The notes beneath the pieces are model-generated. The model was given only the letters and a program-made list of their open reading frames with translations, searched no databases and was not told where the DNA came from. Of a stretch of DNA of 64,000 nt, positions 1 through 12,791 are shown piece by piece. The position numbers and the translations under genes are program-made. This DNA comes from Distichodus sexfasciatus (lineage: Eukaryota > Chordata > Actinopteri > Characiformes > Distichodontidae): contig JAVGVS010000283.1 of NCBI GenBank assembly GCA_032718565.1, positions 399,791 to 463,790 of the forward strand. The letters run 5' to 3'. Numbering within the stretch: position 1 is the first letter of the stretch; each line of letters begins with the position of its first letter.

Positions 1-764
1 CTTAGGAGACTTGGTAGGATCTGGGTTGCGCCTCAACTCTTAACTCCTCGTGAACAGAGCTGCAGTTAAACTTGCTAAAAGGTTGTGCTTTTTAACCCCA
101 GTTTACAAGGCATGTATTACCATGCTGAAGTCTCAGAGAGACTACTGTCCCTGTAGTTAGGGAAAATATGTTGTTTTGCTAAATGTTATGAATGCAAATC
201 TCTAGAAAGTACATGTTTGAATCTAAACTGTTTGGGATTTTTAGGACTGGTGTTGGAGCTAAACTGTCGAGTAGGAAATGTAGAAAATAGGTTTCTGGCA
301 GTAATGCTGTATCGGTGTTGTTACTGTGGAATATTTGATTTAGGGAAATAGTGGTTTCAAAGTATGTCCAGTGTTAGATCTGTACTGTGTGAAGGTAGAT
401 CTCTGAGAATGGTTTTGGATCGAAGCTCTATGCAATAGTAGATCTCTGGGAAGAGCATTAGTAGTTGTGACACAGTGCTACTGCTGTACTTTAGTGACAT
501 ATGGCTCTGATTCAACACTTACGAAGGCACACAAGTTCAAACAATGTCTGGTATGAGAGTAGTCAGACTGTTTCCATCTGGGATGAGTGTTTCACCAACT
601 GCTGAACCAAAATATCCATTGATCAGTCTATTTGTACAGAGCTGAACTAAAGTATAAAGTGTAAACAGACTGAGTGAGGACATGGTTCCAGACCAGAAGG
701 CCAACTTAAGTTGGCAGTGCCAGAAGTGGGAAAAGGTAACCCAAGGTCTATAATTGACATGGGA
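1..764. other. upstream non-coding DNA, no gene recognised
   Basis: No exon, RNA gene or recognisable protein similarity was seen on either strand. Near 125-165 there is a phrase like 'agactactgtccctgtagtta'. Close relatives of it recur near 10425 and 26550, so part of this stretch is probably an old interspersed repeat. Confidence 0.5.
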
Positions 765-1020
765 CAGAAGTGGACAGGTTTTGGAACTGGTGTGGTCAGT
801 GGTGAGCAGAGCGTCTGTTAGTTGTGGGTGTGGTCAGAAATGGACAGGTTTTGGATCTGGTATGGTCAGTGGTGGGCAGAGTCTCTGTTAGTTGTGGGTG
901 TGGTCAGAAGTGGCCAAATTTTGGAGTGGGCATGGTCAATGATGGGCGCAGCCTCTATTAGTTGTGGGTGTATTCAGAAGTGGACAGAGCATCTATTAGT
1001 TGTGGGTGTGGACAGAAGTG
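765..1020. repeat. 70-bp minisatellite, about 3.5 copies
   Basis: Units start at 765, 835, 905 and 975, exactly 70 bp apart. Each begins with 'cagaagtggacag' or a close variant and ends near 'gttgtgggtgtggt'. A last partial unit starts near 1012. Divergence is moderate. The open frame across the array is a by-product, because 70 is not a multiple of 3. Confidence 0.9.
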
Positions 1021-2537
1021 TACAGGGTGTGTGTGTGTGTGTGTTTTTAGAAAGGCTACTGTCACACCAACGTCAAAAATGACAAAAGCTTGAAACGTAA
1101 ACAGTGCTAAAGGAAGAAGCTCCATGGTAGCCCGAGTAAGTGAGGTCACAGGTTTGCAACAGGAGGTGTGTGTATACACAACACATACATACAACACACA
1201 CACACAAACACAACCCAGATAGAAGCAGGACGAACATGTTTTATTTTTAGGATCTGGTCGAACCTTAGGTTGAGTGTGAATATGAGGGTGTTCTATGAGT
1301 GGGTTAAGTAGAGGTGTGTTAAAAATGTGACGGCAGCACACACCCACGCACACAATTCTTCCTGCAATTTTCTGCATTCCTTTGATACATGTAATCTGGA
1401 ATCAAGAACTAAACTCCAGCCTATTCTTCCAGGTCTGCCTTTACTGAAATATACACAAGTGACCTCCACAAGTGTATATGTCTGTGTGTTGCTGCAGCAG
1501 CAGCATTCTCAGGCCTAAAAGGTTCTGGCATACATCTCATGTCCCGCCCCCAAGGTTTGCCGTATATGGCCATGGAGTGTGAAGTCTTAAAGGGGAAGTA
1601 TGGGGGTGTGTGTGTGTGTATGCTTTACGTTAAGGCAGTTTTATATGATTTGCATTAGAGAAAAGGAAAGAAAGAAAAGATTCATTGAGACTGAGCGTTT
1701 TTAAAGGGGTTGGTCTGTTTTTGAGAAGTGTAAGAGTTTGAAAATTCACACACAAACACCACACTCCCCCTTCCTCCCACTTCATCAGGTTTAAAGAGAC
1801 GACCAACTTGTGGTGTTGGTCGTCGTGTGTGTGTGTATGTGTGTGTGTAAAAACCTGTGCGCAACCACGCCTTTCTTAGAAGCTGCATTCTGACTAGCCT
1901 TACCACCAGCCTTCTTCCACATTGTTATACACACACACAGAGCTTCTGTCACCAAGCTGATAACCCTCGCAGTCTGACGTATCTGCTCAGCTGTAAACTT
2001 CCTCTTTTTTTCAAGAGCATGTGTACACACACACACATACACACACATTGCACACGGTTTCCCTTACAGCACAGCAGTCATGCTCTTTGCATTAGAACTG
2101 GGTTGTGAAACTCTCCGTCTGCTTTTAAGTCGAAAGCAAGACTCAAATGTGTGTGTGTGTTTGTGTGTGTGTTTGTGTGTGTTTGTGTGTGTGAGAGGAT
2201 GAAAGAAGAATGGTCTTTCTTGTATATTTGCATCTCCCAGGCAGCCAGCACTACAAGCTGTGGTATGCCTTAATTTCACTAACACACACATACACACACA
2301 CGCTCTCTCTCTCTCTCCCTCTCTCTCAACAACACACACTTAGAGACTGTATGAGTGAATGCATGCCTTTGCAAAACAGGCCGAGCAGGTGGGCGGGGTC
2401 CAGTTTTCCTTTTTATGTTTTTCATCCAATTGAGACATCGTCACCGTGCCGGAGGCCTTGCTCGGCAACCAGTCAGGAGCGAGGCCACGCCCCCACGTGT
2501 TAAATGCTGACTGAGCGAGAGAGAGAAAACCAGCTGA

Positions 2538-2568
<31 letters not shown>

Positions 2569-3062
2569 GAGAGAAAGAGAGGGTGAGGGGAAAAATGAGT
2601 GAACTAGAAGCATTCTGTCCAAGTTTTTTGGAAAGAGAGAGAAAAGGGGTGAGAGTCTGAGAGTTTTTGTGAGTTCTTGAGACTCCGCACTAGGCATACC
2701 AGAATAGCAGAGAGAGAAAATGTAGAGAAAGAAAGAAAAGGAGAGTAAACAGTGTGATCTATCAGGCCTTGTGAGCGAATTTCAGCCAGAAGCTTTTTTC
2801 AACTCTTGCCCCCCCCCCCCCCCCCCCCCCCCAACACACACACTCTCCCTTTTCACTCGCTTTCTCTATGTGTCTCTGCTGCAGGCTGAGGGGAGTGACA
2901 GAAAGCCCTTTGCTTCATACACAAGCTCTGAACTTCACAACACACACACTTTGAGTTGCTCCTCCAAGCCCTGGCTCAAGCACTGGAACCACGACTGAGA
3001 GAGAGAGAGAAAGAGAGAGAGAGAAAGGAAGAAAGAAGAGGAGACTAGAGGAACGAGATTGA
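1021..3062. repeat. microsatellite-rich block upstream of ATOSB (CA/GT, GA, poly-C)
   Basis: Many CA/GT tracts lie here (about 1030, 1190, 1610, 1825, 2145-2190, 2280). A CT tract sits near 2300, GA tracts at about 2515-2580 and 2997-3030, and a run of 24 C at 2809-2832. An E-box CACGTG lies at 2494-2499. The GA-rich segment ends at a good splice donor (gag|gtaaga, intron base 3063). It could therefore hold a 5' untranslated exon of ATOSB, but this is inference. Confidence 0.6.
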
Positions 3063-3647
3063 GGTAAGAGAATGTGGGTTTAAAAAAAATGAACAAGAGA
3101 ATTAGTCAAATGTGGGGTTTAATGAATTTGCTCGTTCACTCATTAACTCATTCGTTTAAACACACGCGCACACACACACATAGATATATATATATGTATG
3201 TGTACACATACATTTGTTGATTAGATGCTTTTACATTAGTTTTCAGCTTCTTTAGAATGTTACATACACTCACATACAAACACATTTGTTTATATAATAA
3301 GCTTTAGATTTTTGTAGCTGTTTAACTTTTTATACACACAAATCTGATATTAATATTTAGCACATGATCAGAAAAGGCATTTTCAGTTCAGCGATGAATA
3401 AAATCAGTTCTTTCATTCTTACACCTTTTATGGTCTCTTGTTTGCGGTCGTGCCAAGGCGCTTTTAGCATCTGTGATGTCACTTCCTTGCTGGTGTGTCC
3501 CTGAGCTGTGTGATTGGCCGGGAGGGCAGCGACGTCGTCAGCGTCTCTGGCATTGTTGATAATGGTTTCAAGGAGTTGCCGGATAAAACACGGACAGATA
3601 AAACTCACATGGGTGGTTCCTGCCCTGTGCTCTTTCCTGGCCTTTAG

Positions 3648-3691
<44 letters not shown>

Positions 3692-5839
3692 ACGTCATGA
3701 GTTCCTCTGTACTGCTAAGAGCTAAAAGTTCATACAGTGAAAAAAGTGACTTGTGATCATCTTTTATCAAGTTTTAAACAAATTGATTGGGGTTAAAAAA
3801 TGCACTCAAAATTGACTGTACATAAAATAAGTTCTAATAAATCTTATGTAAAAATATGTTTTATAAATACCACAAATTCTATCAACTTGAAGTGAATCAT
3901 TTGAATTAAGTTTAATGATATGACGTAAATTACTATTTAATGTAAGAAACTGAATGTATTTAATGTTATTTATCAATGCACAAAAGTTATGTTTCATTCA
4001 GATTTATGAAGACCGATTGTTTGTTTTATATAAATGACTTTCTTAAACTCTAATATAATGTGTAATACAGTGTGTCTTGTGTTTTCTTCCCTGTGTGTGT
4101 GTGTTCCATGCTGATTCTGACAGGTCAAAGGATGTTCAGGAAAGGTCACATGATGTGGCTATTTCCAGAACAACCTTGTGACCTGCTGACCGACCGGTCT
4201 AACTACAATACCTTACAAAATTCAAAAACTGTTAAAAAAGCGACCTGGAGCAAAAGTTGCTAATGTGTAGTGGAAAAATTACCACGTGTATGTTATTAGT
4301 TAACATTAGTTTGCTGAAATTTGTAGTACCAAAGTGCACAATGACTTTAACAAGCCGACACTAGTGTTTGCTAGCAAACGTTAGCTTGAAGAGATTAGCA
4401 CATGCTAGCAGAAATTAGCATTAGAGTGCATAAAAGATTGCTTACAAATCAGCTGTAAGCAAAAAGTGTTTCAAGCTTTCAAGGAAACCATTTGTTGGAT
4501 TGATTGCAAGTTGTTTGTTGGTTTGTTTGCAAGTTGTTTGTTTGTTCATTTAAGAGTTGTTCATTCAAGAATCGTTCAATCATTTGTTTGTGAATTGTTT
4601 GTTTGCCGTTTGTTTGTTCTCTGGTTGTTTGTTCATTTGTTCAAGTAAACCATTCTTATCCTTGCTTAAGTTGCATTGTGAAACCGCTAATATGCTGTTG
4701 TGACAGTTTTGATGGTTTTAAGCTGATTGCTACACAAGTGGCACATTAGCTAGTATGTCAGTTTGGTTCCTGGAGACTCCAAATAACACTGACATATACT
4801 CAAGCATTAAAAAAATTGGAGTGGATTAAAACGTCCATTTTATCATGAACAGAATTTTTCAAATATTTTTGTGTCCCGTTGATGTGTACAAGCCCAAAAT
4901 GTATCTTACATGGTTACAGACTGTAGATAAGTGTGTGAGTGGACAGAAGGAACTGACCCTGCTTGAGTTCAAAGTCCCGAGCCACATGGTTTACCCATAT
5001 GCGCAGCAGGTTTTATTTCTTGTCGTCCGTCTCATTTCTGTCCTTAAGTGCCTTCTAGAGCTGCACTTTTGAAGCTGTTTGATAAACATCCGCAACTCCA
5101 AGAAGTGCCAATGGTTCTTTTAATGTGAGATCTTGACATTTAGGTTTGTTGAAGGCAAAACTATAAAACTCAAGCAAGAACTTCCCCATTAGCTATTTGA
5201 CAAGAGTGATGCCTATAAATACTCACTGCCGTTCCCCTGATATCTACTTACACACAAACACACACACATTTAAACACACCAACAAAACCCCAATGGGTCT
5301 TCTACCTGCAGTCCTGAGGGGAAAAGTGTGTGTGTCTCTCGGAATGACTTTGTCTAGTGCTATGATGTCATGATAAAACTTGTCAATGTCTGTTAGCTTC
5401 TATTGGCCGCAAGTTATTTCATTTGTTTGTGAATTGTTTGTTCATGAGTTTGTTTGTTTGTTTGTGAGTTGTCTGTTCATTTGTGAGAGTTGTCAGTTTG
5501 TGATTTGCCAATTGTGAGTGAGTTGTCAGTTTGTTCATCTGTTGTTTGTTTGTTCATTCATTCACAAGTTGTCAGTTTGAGAGTGAATTGTCCTTTAATG
5601 AGTTGTTGATTGGAACTGTCAAAGCATTGCAGCGATTCATCAGCAAGAGGCATTGGGTTGGTGTGTGTGTCTTCTGTCATGAGTTTCTCTGCAGGTCACT
5701 TTCTCATGCAAGTCTGCACAAAGAGGCTGTTGTGTGGATGTTAGTGGTGGAAGAGAAAGTTGTGTGTGTGTGTAACCAGTGTTTGGCTCATCCTTTGGTC
5801 CCCATCCCTTACACGTGTCACAGTTCTCTGAGCGCTTTA
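3063..5839. other. non-coding DNA with microsatellites
   Basis: No coding exon recognised. It holds a (TG)20 tract at 3649-3689. TTTG-rich stretches run at about 4505-4640 and 5405-5600 (repeats of 'tttgtttgttc' and 'gagttgtcagtttg'). A GCTAGC/TTAGC-rich patch lies near 4300-4420. Probably intron or upstream sequence of ATOSB. Confidence 0.5.
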
Positions 5840-6110
5840 TTTATTAGGCTCCGCCCACGGTGCTTCTGATTGGCTGTTATGACTTGGTGACGCTTCCTTT
5901 GCTTACATGATCCTCCTCTCCTCTTGTTTAGGGCGGAGCCTCTGGAATGCCGTGCTCAGGATGCGGCCACTGAGCGACCAATCAGCCGCCGGAGCCCAGG
6001 AGGGGCGTGATTGGCCACCGGCCTTGTCTGGGCGGAGCGTAGATCTCGACTGCTTATTGGTGCACTTGACCAGACCCCGCCTGCTTCACTGACACTCCGC
6101 CCCTTGGTGA
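5840..6110 (+). promoter_or_regulatory. candidate CCAAT/GC-box promoter with possible first exon (ATOSB)
   Basis: This 270-bp GC-rich island sits in AT-rich DNA. It holds GC boxes in both orientations (about 5851, 5931, 6030, 6075, 6095) and four CCAAT boxes (5868 reverse, 5978 forward, 6009 reverse, 6056 reverse). It ends in a donor-like 'ttg|gtgagc' with the intron starting at 6107. That is the composition of an NF-Y/Sp-type vertebrate promoter about 0.8 kb before the ATOSB start codon. The link to ATOSB is inferred from position only. Confidence 0.4.
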
Positions 6111-6482
6111 GCGAATTGGTCGTCTATGTCTAAATAAAACTTTTAAGTGTAGCTATGTCTTATTTGATTTTTCTTTTCTTTGATTCAATCATTTCTTGGT
6201 CATAAAATTGAGAAATTCTATTAAAATTGAATGAAATGGGTACTGTCTGATTCTCTTTTTCTCTTGCTTTCCCTCTAGGCCTTTGTTCTCTGCCTGAGTT
6301 GGAGCACCGTTGCAGAATCGGAGAGGCAGAGTTCGAGATGGCCAGTCACAGGGGCTAGGGGTCAAGATCAAAAGGGCAAAAAAGGAGGTAGACGTGGACA
6401 AAATCTGAGGATGACCTCGCACGAATGTAAGGAGAAAGTAACATACACCAAGTCACTTAAAGGTTTGTGTTGTGTGTAGATA

Positions 6483-6560
6483 CTTTGCTCATGCGTACCT
6501 CGGTGGTTCAGGACTTGAACTGGTGACCCTCCGATCACAGGGTCAACTTCAGTAGACAAG
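6483..6560 (-). repeat. tRNA-derived SINE fragment
   Basis: Read on the minus strand it has a tRNA B-box-like 'gttcaagtcc', followed by 'accgaggtac'. This resembles the copies at 14487, 42341 and 62410. It is truncated and diverged. Confidence 0.45.
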
Positions 6561-6909
6561 TTGATTAAAGCATTTCCAAAACTGTAGCAACAGTTGGGTG
6601 ACTTGTGAGTCTTACAGGTGCTGCAAATAATGAAAAATTATGACAACTGTATAAACATCATTCAAGCACAATGTAAACGTGACATTATGACAGAATACTG
6701 ATGTGTGATTATTTTGATTGCCTTTAGGTGTCGTGATACAAACCATTATGGGATTACACCATCTTTAGAGCTCATCTTACACTTCTATTGCCAGTCTCCT
6801 TAAGCTGGTTGATTTCTCTAGGGCTTGGCAGAACTTTGTAGTACGTTTTCCAAAATCCAGAAACGCACAATTCTTTACTTTGGGAAGTGGTTGGTCGGTG
6901 AGTGGAAAA

Positions 6910-9900
6910 ATGCGCCACATCCACGTGGAACTGGTCCGGAAGGAGCCAGCCCGGGCTGGGGACCTGCCCCCTTCCAGTGGGCCACAGACGAGCCCTGATC
7001 CCGGGCTGCAGCGTTCGAGCCACAGGTCCTTCAGCCAGGAGGAGTTGCGCTTGCAGAAGGTCTACCAGCTGTCCATCTTGTCCCAGAGAGGCGGGTCCCT
7101 CCGGGCAGGCACCAAGCATGGCCTGGAGGAAGTGCAGAGCCCCATCGCACATAAGCACCTCCTCCTGGACACAGGTGATGATGATGAGGCTGAAGGGGAC
7201 AAAGGCGACGATGAGGACTTGGACGGAGAGGTCCTATGCGGCTCTGGGCCCGATTTGCTGTGCCCCCGCTCCCCGCCCCCACCCATGTCACCTACTCGCA
7301 ACCCCGTGCCAGGCCGCAGACCCACCCAGCGCAACAGGGACCGGCCAGTTCCGGATGCCTTTGCTCCCCTCTCGCCAAAATCGCCCCCCATGGTGGACCC
7401 CCAGGCTCCCTGCTCACTCTGGGGTGGGTGTGAGGGCAACTCACCAAACTCCTCCCCCAAGCCTGAGGGTTCCACTGCCAGGGACAATGCCCCTCACTCT
7501 GAGGAGTCACCAGTGGACGAGGGGTGGGGTAACAGCGACATCCCGACCGACGTGCAAACCACATCTTGTGGATGCTCGGAGCTCCCAGACACTCAAGGAA
7601 CCCCGCAGCTACCCCTGACCCCTGCCGAGGCCGTTGAGTGGGGGGTGAGTCTGGAGACCTCTCCACCACCTTCGGAGAGGAGGAGCCCCGCCCCTTCCAG
7701 TTCCTCTTGGTCCAATGGTCTGAGCTCGTGTGCCAAGGGTTCGACGGAGGGACGGGGAGTTTTCACTGGGACGCAGGTAGCTTGTGCAGTGAGGAAGAAG
7801 CTGCTGTCCTCCAGCGACACAGGAGAGTCCTGTTCCGAGGATGAGGGGCCTTCCACGTCCAAACGCAGCCGCCTGGCCTTGCTCTCTCCTGGGTTGGGGC
7901 TGGCCGCTGGACGCAGCACTGACTCCAAGGCCGCCCCCTACTGGACTCACCTTCTTCCCACAACACGAGAGCAGGGCAAGGTAGGAACTCTCGACACCCA
8001 CTCGGGTCAGCAAGTGGTTACGGTGTAACTCCACTGTGACAAGTCAAATGTTCTAGAAACTAGTAGTAGGGGTATTACAGAACTTTAAAACACTCACACG
8101 GTCAGTGAGGTCCCACAGAGGAAGAGAGCATGTCATATTTCTCTAGTGCACTAGAAAGCCCATTATAGCATCCAGAACACGGCCCATTATGAGGGCATTT
8201 GTTCTGAATGTGACTTTTGTCTCCCCTGACCACACACACACACTCCCTTCCATGCACAGGTTGTTCTAGCTATGTTTAGAGTCACGCTGTCCCCTCTGTT
8301 TTATTGAAAAAACTGTTTAAATGAAAAAAGAGACTGACTACTCTTTGTTACCAAATTCGGAGACGTAATTGTAATTAAAGGATGGTCCTCCCAAAGACAC
8401 TTTATTGTGTAGGTTCAATTCTCAAGTAACTAAAGGAAGAACTAATTATGTTATTATTATCAATAGCTTCCCCTTAATTGTGATAACCGTTGACATAAAC
8501 TTGTCAAATGAAAACTAAAAATGTTTTTACTAGTTCAAAACCAGCTTCAGAAATCCAAACAAGGATGTAGTTCTGGACTTTTAATTTTAGGATCAATAAG
8601 TAATTTTGTCAATTTAAAAATTTTTGGTTATTTCAATCTTGTGGTTAAGAGTGAAGGAGATGTGAATATGCGTGTTAACCCGCTTGATGCTAGTGGTTCT
8701 CATTCACTTTAATTAATTAATAGCCATGTTAGCATCTTTAATATATGTGTACACAACACTGACACACACATAGATACTTAAGAGAGCTTGTGTGGTTGTG
8801 GAAGGTCTTTGCTGAATGCAGTTCATTGTGGTGGTCCTTCAAGTAAGTGTGTGTGTATTAATGTGCGTTAATGTGCTTTTTCTCCCCTACCCAGAGCTCA
8901 ACCGAGAGTTCTCGCTCAGCCAGGCGACTAAAGTCTGGAGCTCGTCTCAAGTCGTAAGTTTCCTCTCTTGTGGGTTTGTGTTTCGGAGTTATGATCTTTC
9001 TCAGAATTGTTTTCTCATCTGAGACTAAACAAATTAGATTTTGTTAACATGTGTGTATGCGTACAGTCGGCAACTACGCAGCGGGCGCCGAACAGACACC
9101 AGCCGCTCATCCTGTTCGGGATCCTCGCTAGCCTCCATCAGCAGGGCACTGCTTGGGAACTTTGAGGTACGTGGTCATGTTGGATTTCTTGTGTTGCCTT
9201 GTTGTGTTTTTGGAACAGGTTTAGGTTTAGGGTGAGCAATTCATATTTTGCATTTGTGTGATAAGGAGTCAATCCTGAAGGGACGCTTCTGTCCGTCGGG
9301 CAGGATTGAGGGTTTCACGGCAGAAATTGGTGCAAGCGGGTCCTATTGCCCCCAGCATGCCACCTTACCCGTGGAGGTGACCTACTACGACACGTCTGAG
9401 CACAGCGCCCCCTCCCCGTTCCTGGTAAATACCGTGTGTTTGTGTTCCGGACTTGGTGTTTGTCCATGAAATGTTACGTAAGCAGTAGTAATGTCATTAT
9501 GTCATTTGAGCCATTAGGTTGTGTCATGCAAGTTGCAGAGGAAAACGCTTAGGTTGTGTGTCTTTCTGTGTGTAAGGGCGTGATCTCCCTGGAGCCCCTT
9601 GGAAAGAAAGGATACAGTATACCAAAAGCAGGGACCATTCAAGTGGTGAGTTCCTACCCTTCTTCCATACTATTGTTGGACCCAAGTTTGTAGTCATGGG
9701 TCACCAAGCTGAAACCCTAAACCTGTTTCAGACCTTATTCAACCCCAACAAGACTGTGGTGAAGATGTTCCTGGTGACGTATAACTTTGGCGACATGCCT
9801 GTCAACCACATGACCTTCCTGCGCCATCGCATCTTCCTGACGCCTGTGGAGGAGGGAGAGACGCCCAGGCAGGGGACAGAGAACTCCGCCTCCGACAGGA

Positions 9901-10947
9901 AGAAGATTCTTTGCTACCTGATACACCTTAGGTCTGATTTCTTTCCCCTGACCTATAACTTTTAGTCCATCGCCAACCAAGATGTGACCTTACAGGGCTA
10001 TTTCCCTTAGAGCCTGGGAATCCATTAGAATTTGTTAAGGGGTATTTTTAGCAGACGCTCTTACCCAGAGCAGCGTAAAACCATGACCTCTTGCTTTGTT
10101 ACTTAAGTATTCTAGCACTGGGCCACACTAGGCACTCATTGTGTAAGGTTAGGACATTAAGATTCCAGCACAAACTACACCATCTTCTTGGTATCTCCCA
10201 GTCACATTTAGGGCTACAGCCAGTGCTACCACCATTGGGGCCCTTGAGCAAGACCTTTAAGCCCATAAGCATATCATGTCAGGGTAAAGGAGATTTCAGA
10301 GGACCTCTGTAATTGAGTTCTCTAAAGCTGAGGTCATATGTTCAAATCCAGTTCTATCCTACCAAAGGTATTACCGCCTGTCCTTCCAGCAGCACTACAC
10401 CTTTAGTCCCAAATTGCACCAAGGAGACTGTCCTTTTAAGTACGATATGTATGTAAGTCTGGAAAAGTGTATCCTGCAGTTACACTGCCCACCGCCTGGG
10501 AACACTCCAAGAGCAATAGATAATAGTCCTATATGACACAAAGGAACCTGGGGTAACTTCTCAGAGACTAACAGCTTTTTAGCACATTGGCTAAGGTTAG
10601 TGTTCATGAGTCCACCATCATCAGAACAACAAACAGCGATGATGTACAGGCATGCAAGGCTTTCAAGCAACACTTTATTCAGCCTGACCATTTGCAATAC
10701 TGTTCATCCCACTACTACTTATTGAAATATTTGTAGTAATTTTTTTTAGAATGAATATGCAGTGGTGCTGACTTCTGTCTCTGTATCTTTCAGATTCCAG
10801 AGCTCCAAATCTGGAAAGATCTACTTGCACAACGACATTCGGCTGCTATTCTCCCGCAAATCCATCGAGGTGGACGCAGGCATTCCCTATGAGCTCAAAT
10901 CTTTCACCGAGGTGCCAAGAAACCCCAAGTACTCCCCGAGAGTGTGA
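6910..10947 (+). CDS. ATOSB: Atos homolog protein B (FAM214B)
   Basis: Seven coding exons, in phase: 6910-7980, 8895-8953, 9067-9166, 9266-9424, 9577-9645, 9732-9931, 10794-10947; 603 aa. The first exon encodes about 357 residues of low-complexity Pro/Ser/acidic sequence. Residues 411-463 (ESILKGRF, EGFTAEIGASGS) are the conserved Atos/DUF4210 block. Residues from about 487 (TLFNPNKTVVKMFLV, HMTFLRHR) to the end (LLFSRKS, NPKYSPRV) are the C-terminal Atos domain. The start MRHIHVE matches the vertebrate MRHV-type start; the in-frame upstream stretch begins with a non-ATG codon and was not used. Family knowledge: fly Atossa and its mammalian relatives are nuclear regulators of metabolic genes in migrating macrophages. 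The protein is longer than human FAM214B (about 538 aa), mostly in the disordered part. Acceptors of exons 4 and 5 have weak pyrimidine tracts. Confidence 0.95.
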
Positions 10948-11913
10948 CGATCCCCTTTTCCAAAAACTCCAGCACCCAGATACTGGTGCAAAAAAGGACT
11001 GAAAAGATAACGAACATCCACACTTGAATTACTGATTTCTTACACACGCACATACCCATGCAACACGATACACAACACACACACATATCATGCTGTCTCA
11101 TTAACGAACTCTCCGATGAGGGTGTAACATGCATGCCTTGTGACTGAAGTGAGTTTTCCTCTAGTGCCGTTAACACAGCCGAGGTGTTGCCCTTCGCTCT
11201 GCCTTCGTCCATCCCCTCCTTGCACCACCTGACGAGGAGGCGATCAGACCCTGGCTGACCAATGAGAGTGGAGGATGGAGGGGTAAGAAGGATGTAGGAG
11301 TTAGAGAAGATAGTGTGTAGTGGGGACTTTAAGTCTGGCATCAGTTTGTTTTGTGATTTTTTATTTTTTTTTTTTAAAGCACTGTTCCATTTCTGTTAGA
11401 CAAACAATCAAACTCCACATTTTGACAATCCTCATCAAATTTGAGAGTTACACCAAAGGAAGCCAAGCATGCAAACTAACCACTTACAAACATGGCATCA
11501 CAGCTTAATTTCATGCAAGTATAGGTACTGGAGGTGGAACAAGATGTAAATTCCTCTGATCTGGGCACTACCAGATTTGTTTGGGGAGCTTTGTTAGGTT
11601 CAAATGATTCATGAATGGAGCACCGCCAGTTTGAAGACTACCTGAAGGACTGAGAATGTTTTGGAACAGAAATAACCATCATGACAGGAGACGTCAACCC
11701 CTCCATTTTGTATTGTTACTGTGCCGGAGAGAACAAAGGGACGCATGCAGAGGGAAGGGCACTACCTTCTTGACTAATTCTTCTATGACCGGAGACTTGG
11801 AAGTTGGGGGAGCATGCTACAGAACTGGGATCATCAAAGCCCCAATTCTGAATTAGTCACCTAGAGGTTAAACACTGCAACAGCAACCTTAAAGAAATCT
11901 ATGTGGGTAAGAG

Positions 11914-12086
11914 TCTGAGGTGGAAAAGTCTGCATTCAGAAAGTAAAATTCCTGCCAGATTTTATTCCTAACACCCTCGATTAAAGACGCACCTGGCCAA
12001 GAATTCTTGGCCTCCTGTTCCAGTGGTTTTGGAGGAACAACCTGGCAGGAATTTTACTGTCTGAATGGGGACTTTTCTACCTCTGA
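11914..12086. repeat. foldback (MITE-like) element with 45-bp inverted repeats
   Basis: Left arm 11914-11958 and right arm 12042-12086 are reverse complements at 40 of 45 positions. A separate perfect 18-bp palindrome, GGCCAAGAATTCTTGGCC, lies at 11995-12012 almost exactly at the centre of symmetry. Transcribed within the ATOSB 3' UTR, the RNA could fold into a long hairpin. No target-site duplication is obvious. Confidence 0.8.
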
Positions 12087-12785
12087 TAACAATAAACAAT
12101 AACCAATTCAAGACACAGTTAACTCTTGAGCTTTCACTCATGGTTAGCCACATAAGCACTGGTGTACAGTGTCCCTTTAAAGAAACACTTGAAACCATTC
12201 AACAATGCTAATGTGGCTAGCAAGGAATGAAAGCTACATGGTATATTTACTGATGCACTTTAGCTTTCATTTGTTGGGAGCCATTTTAATGCCTTTTTTG
12301 GGTCCTGCCCTTTAGCCATGTGAGGTCATTGTTGAGTCAAAAAATATTTTTGCACAAAACACACAGAAAACAAGTGGAATAATGCTGCCAAGGGCATAAA
12401 CTGTTGACACAAGGAGATTGTGATTGTGAATTCCAAACCCCCAAAGAGGTTTTGTGGCACTGTTTTAGCAATTCTCAGTTGGGGCTTTGAGAAATGAGTC
12501 GACAAATCTTTAGCTCAAATGAACTTGAAGCTATGTTCTGCTGAACTTAGCTTGAAAAACCCTGCGTTTTGTAGCATTAGCTCCCCCTTCAGGAACGAGC
12601 AGTAGTATTTATGTTTGCAAATGTCTTAACAAAGAAAAAAGAAAGCAATATGCTGCACAATTAGGGAGTGTGTGATTTTCTTTGTTTTTCTAAAGGGATG
12701 GGGATAAGGAATGAGTGAAAGGGGAGGGAGAGGGAGGATTTGGGGTATTTAAAATGAGAAAATGTATATGTATATTTTAAAAACC

Positions 12786-12791
12786 AATAAA
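12786..12791 (+). terminator. ATOSB: polyadenylation signal AATAAA (ATOSB)
   Basis: Canonical hexamer about 1.84 kb past the ATOSB stop. It is followed by GT-rich sequence near 12815-12835 and lies before the RANBP1 promoter. Confidence 0.6.

Noticed and set aside
822..1082. 86-codon open frame in the 70-bp repeat region
   Set aside because: It is produced by the minisatellite; the unit length is not a multiple of three, the codons are Trp/Gly-rich, and no splice or family evidence exists.
7031..8034. Several antisense and shifted open frames over ATOSB exon 1
   Set aside because: GC-rich coding exons produce long shadow frames; only the + frame starting at 6910 links to the conserved Atos domain.
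8816..9022. Open frame reading ELNREFSLSQATK over ATOSB exon 2
   Set aside because: Wrong frame. Joining 7980 to 8895 in phase 0 gives SSTESSRSARRLKSGARLKS, which continues in frame into exons 3-7.
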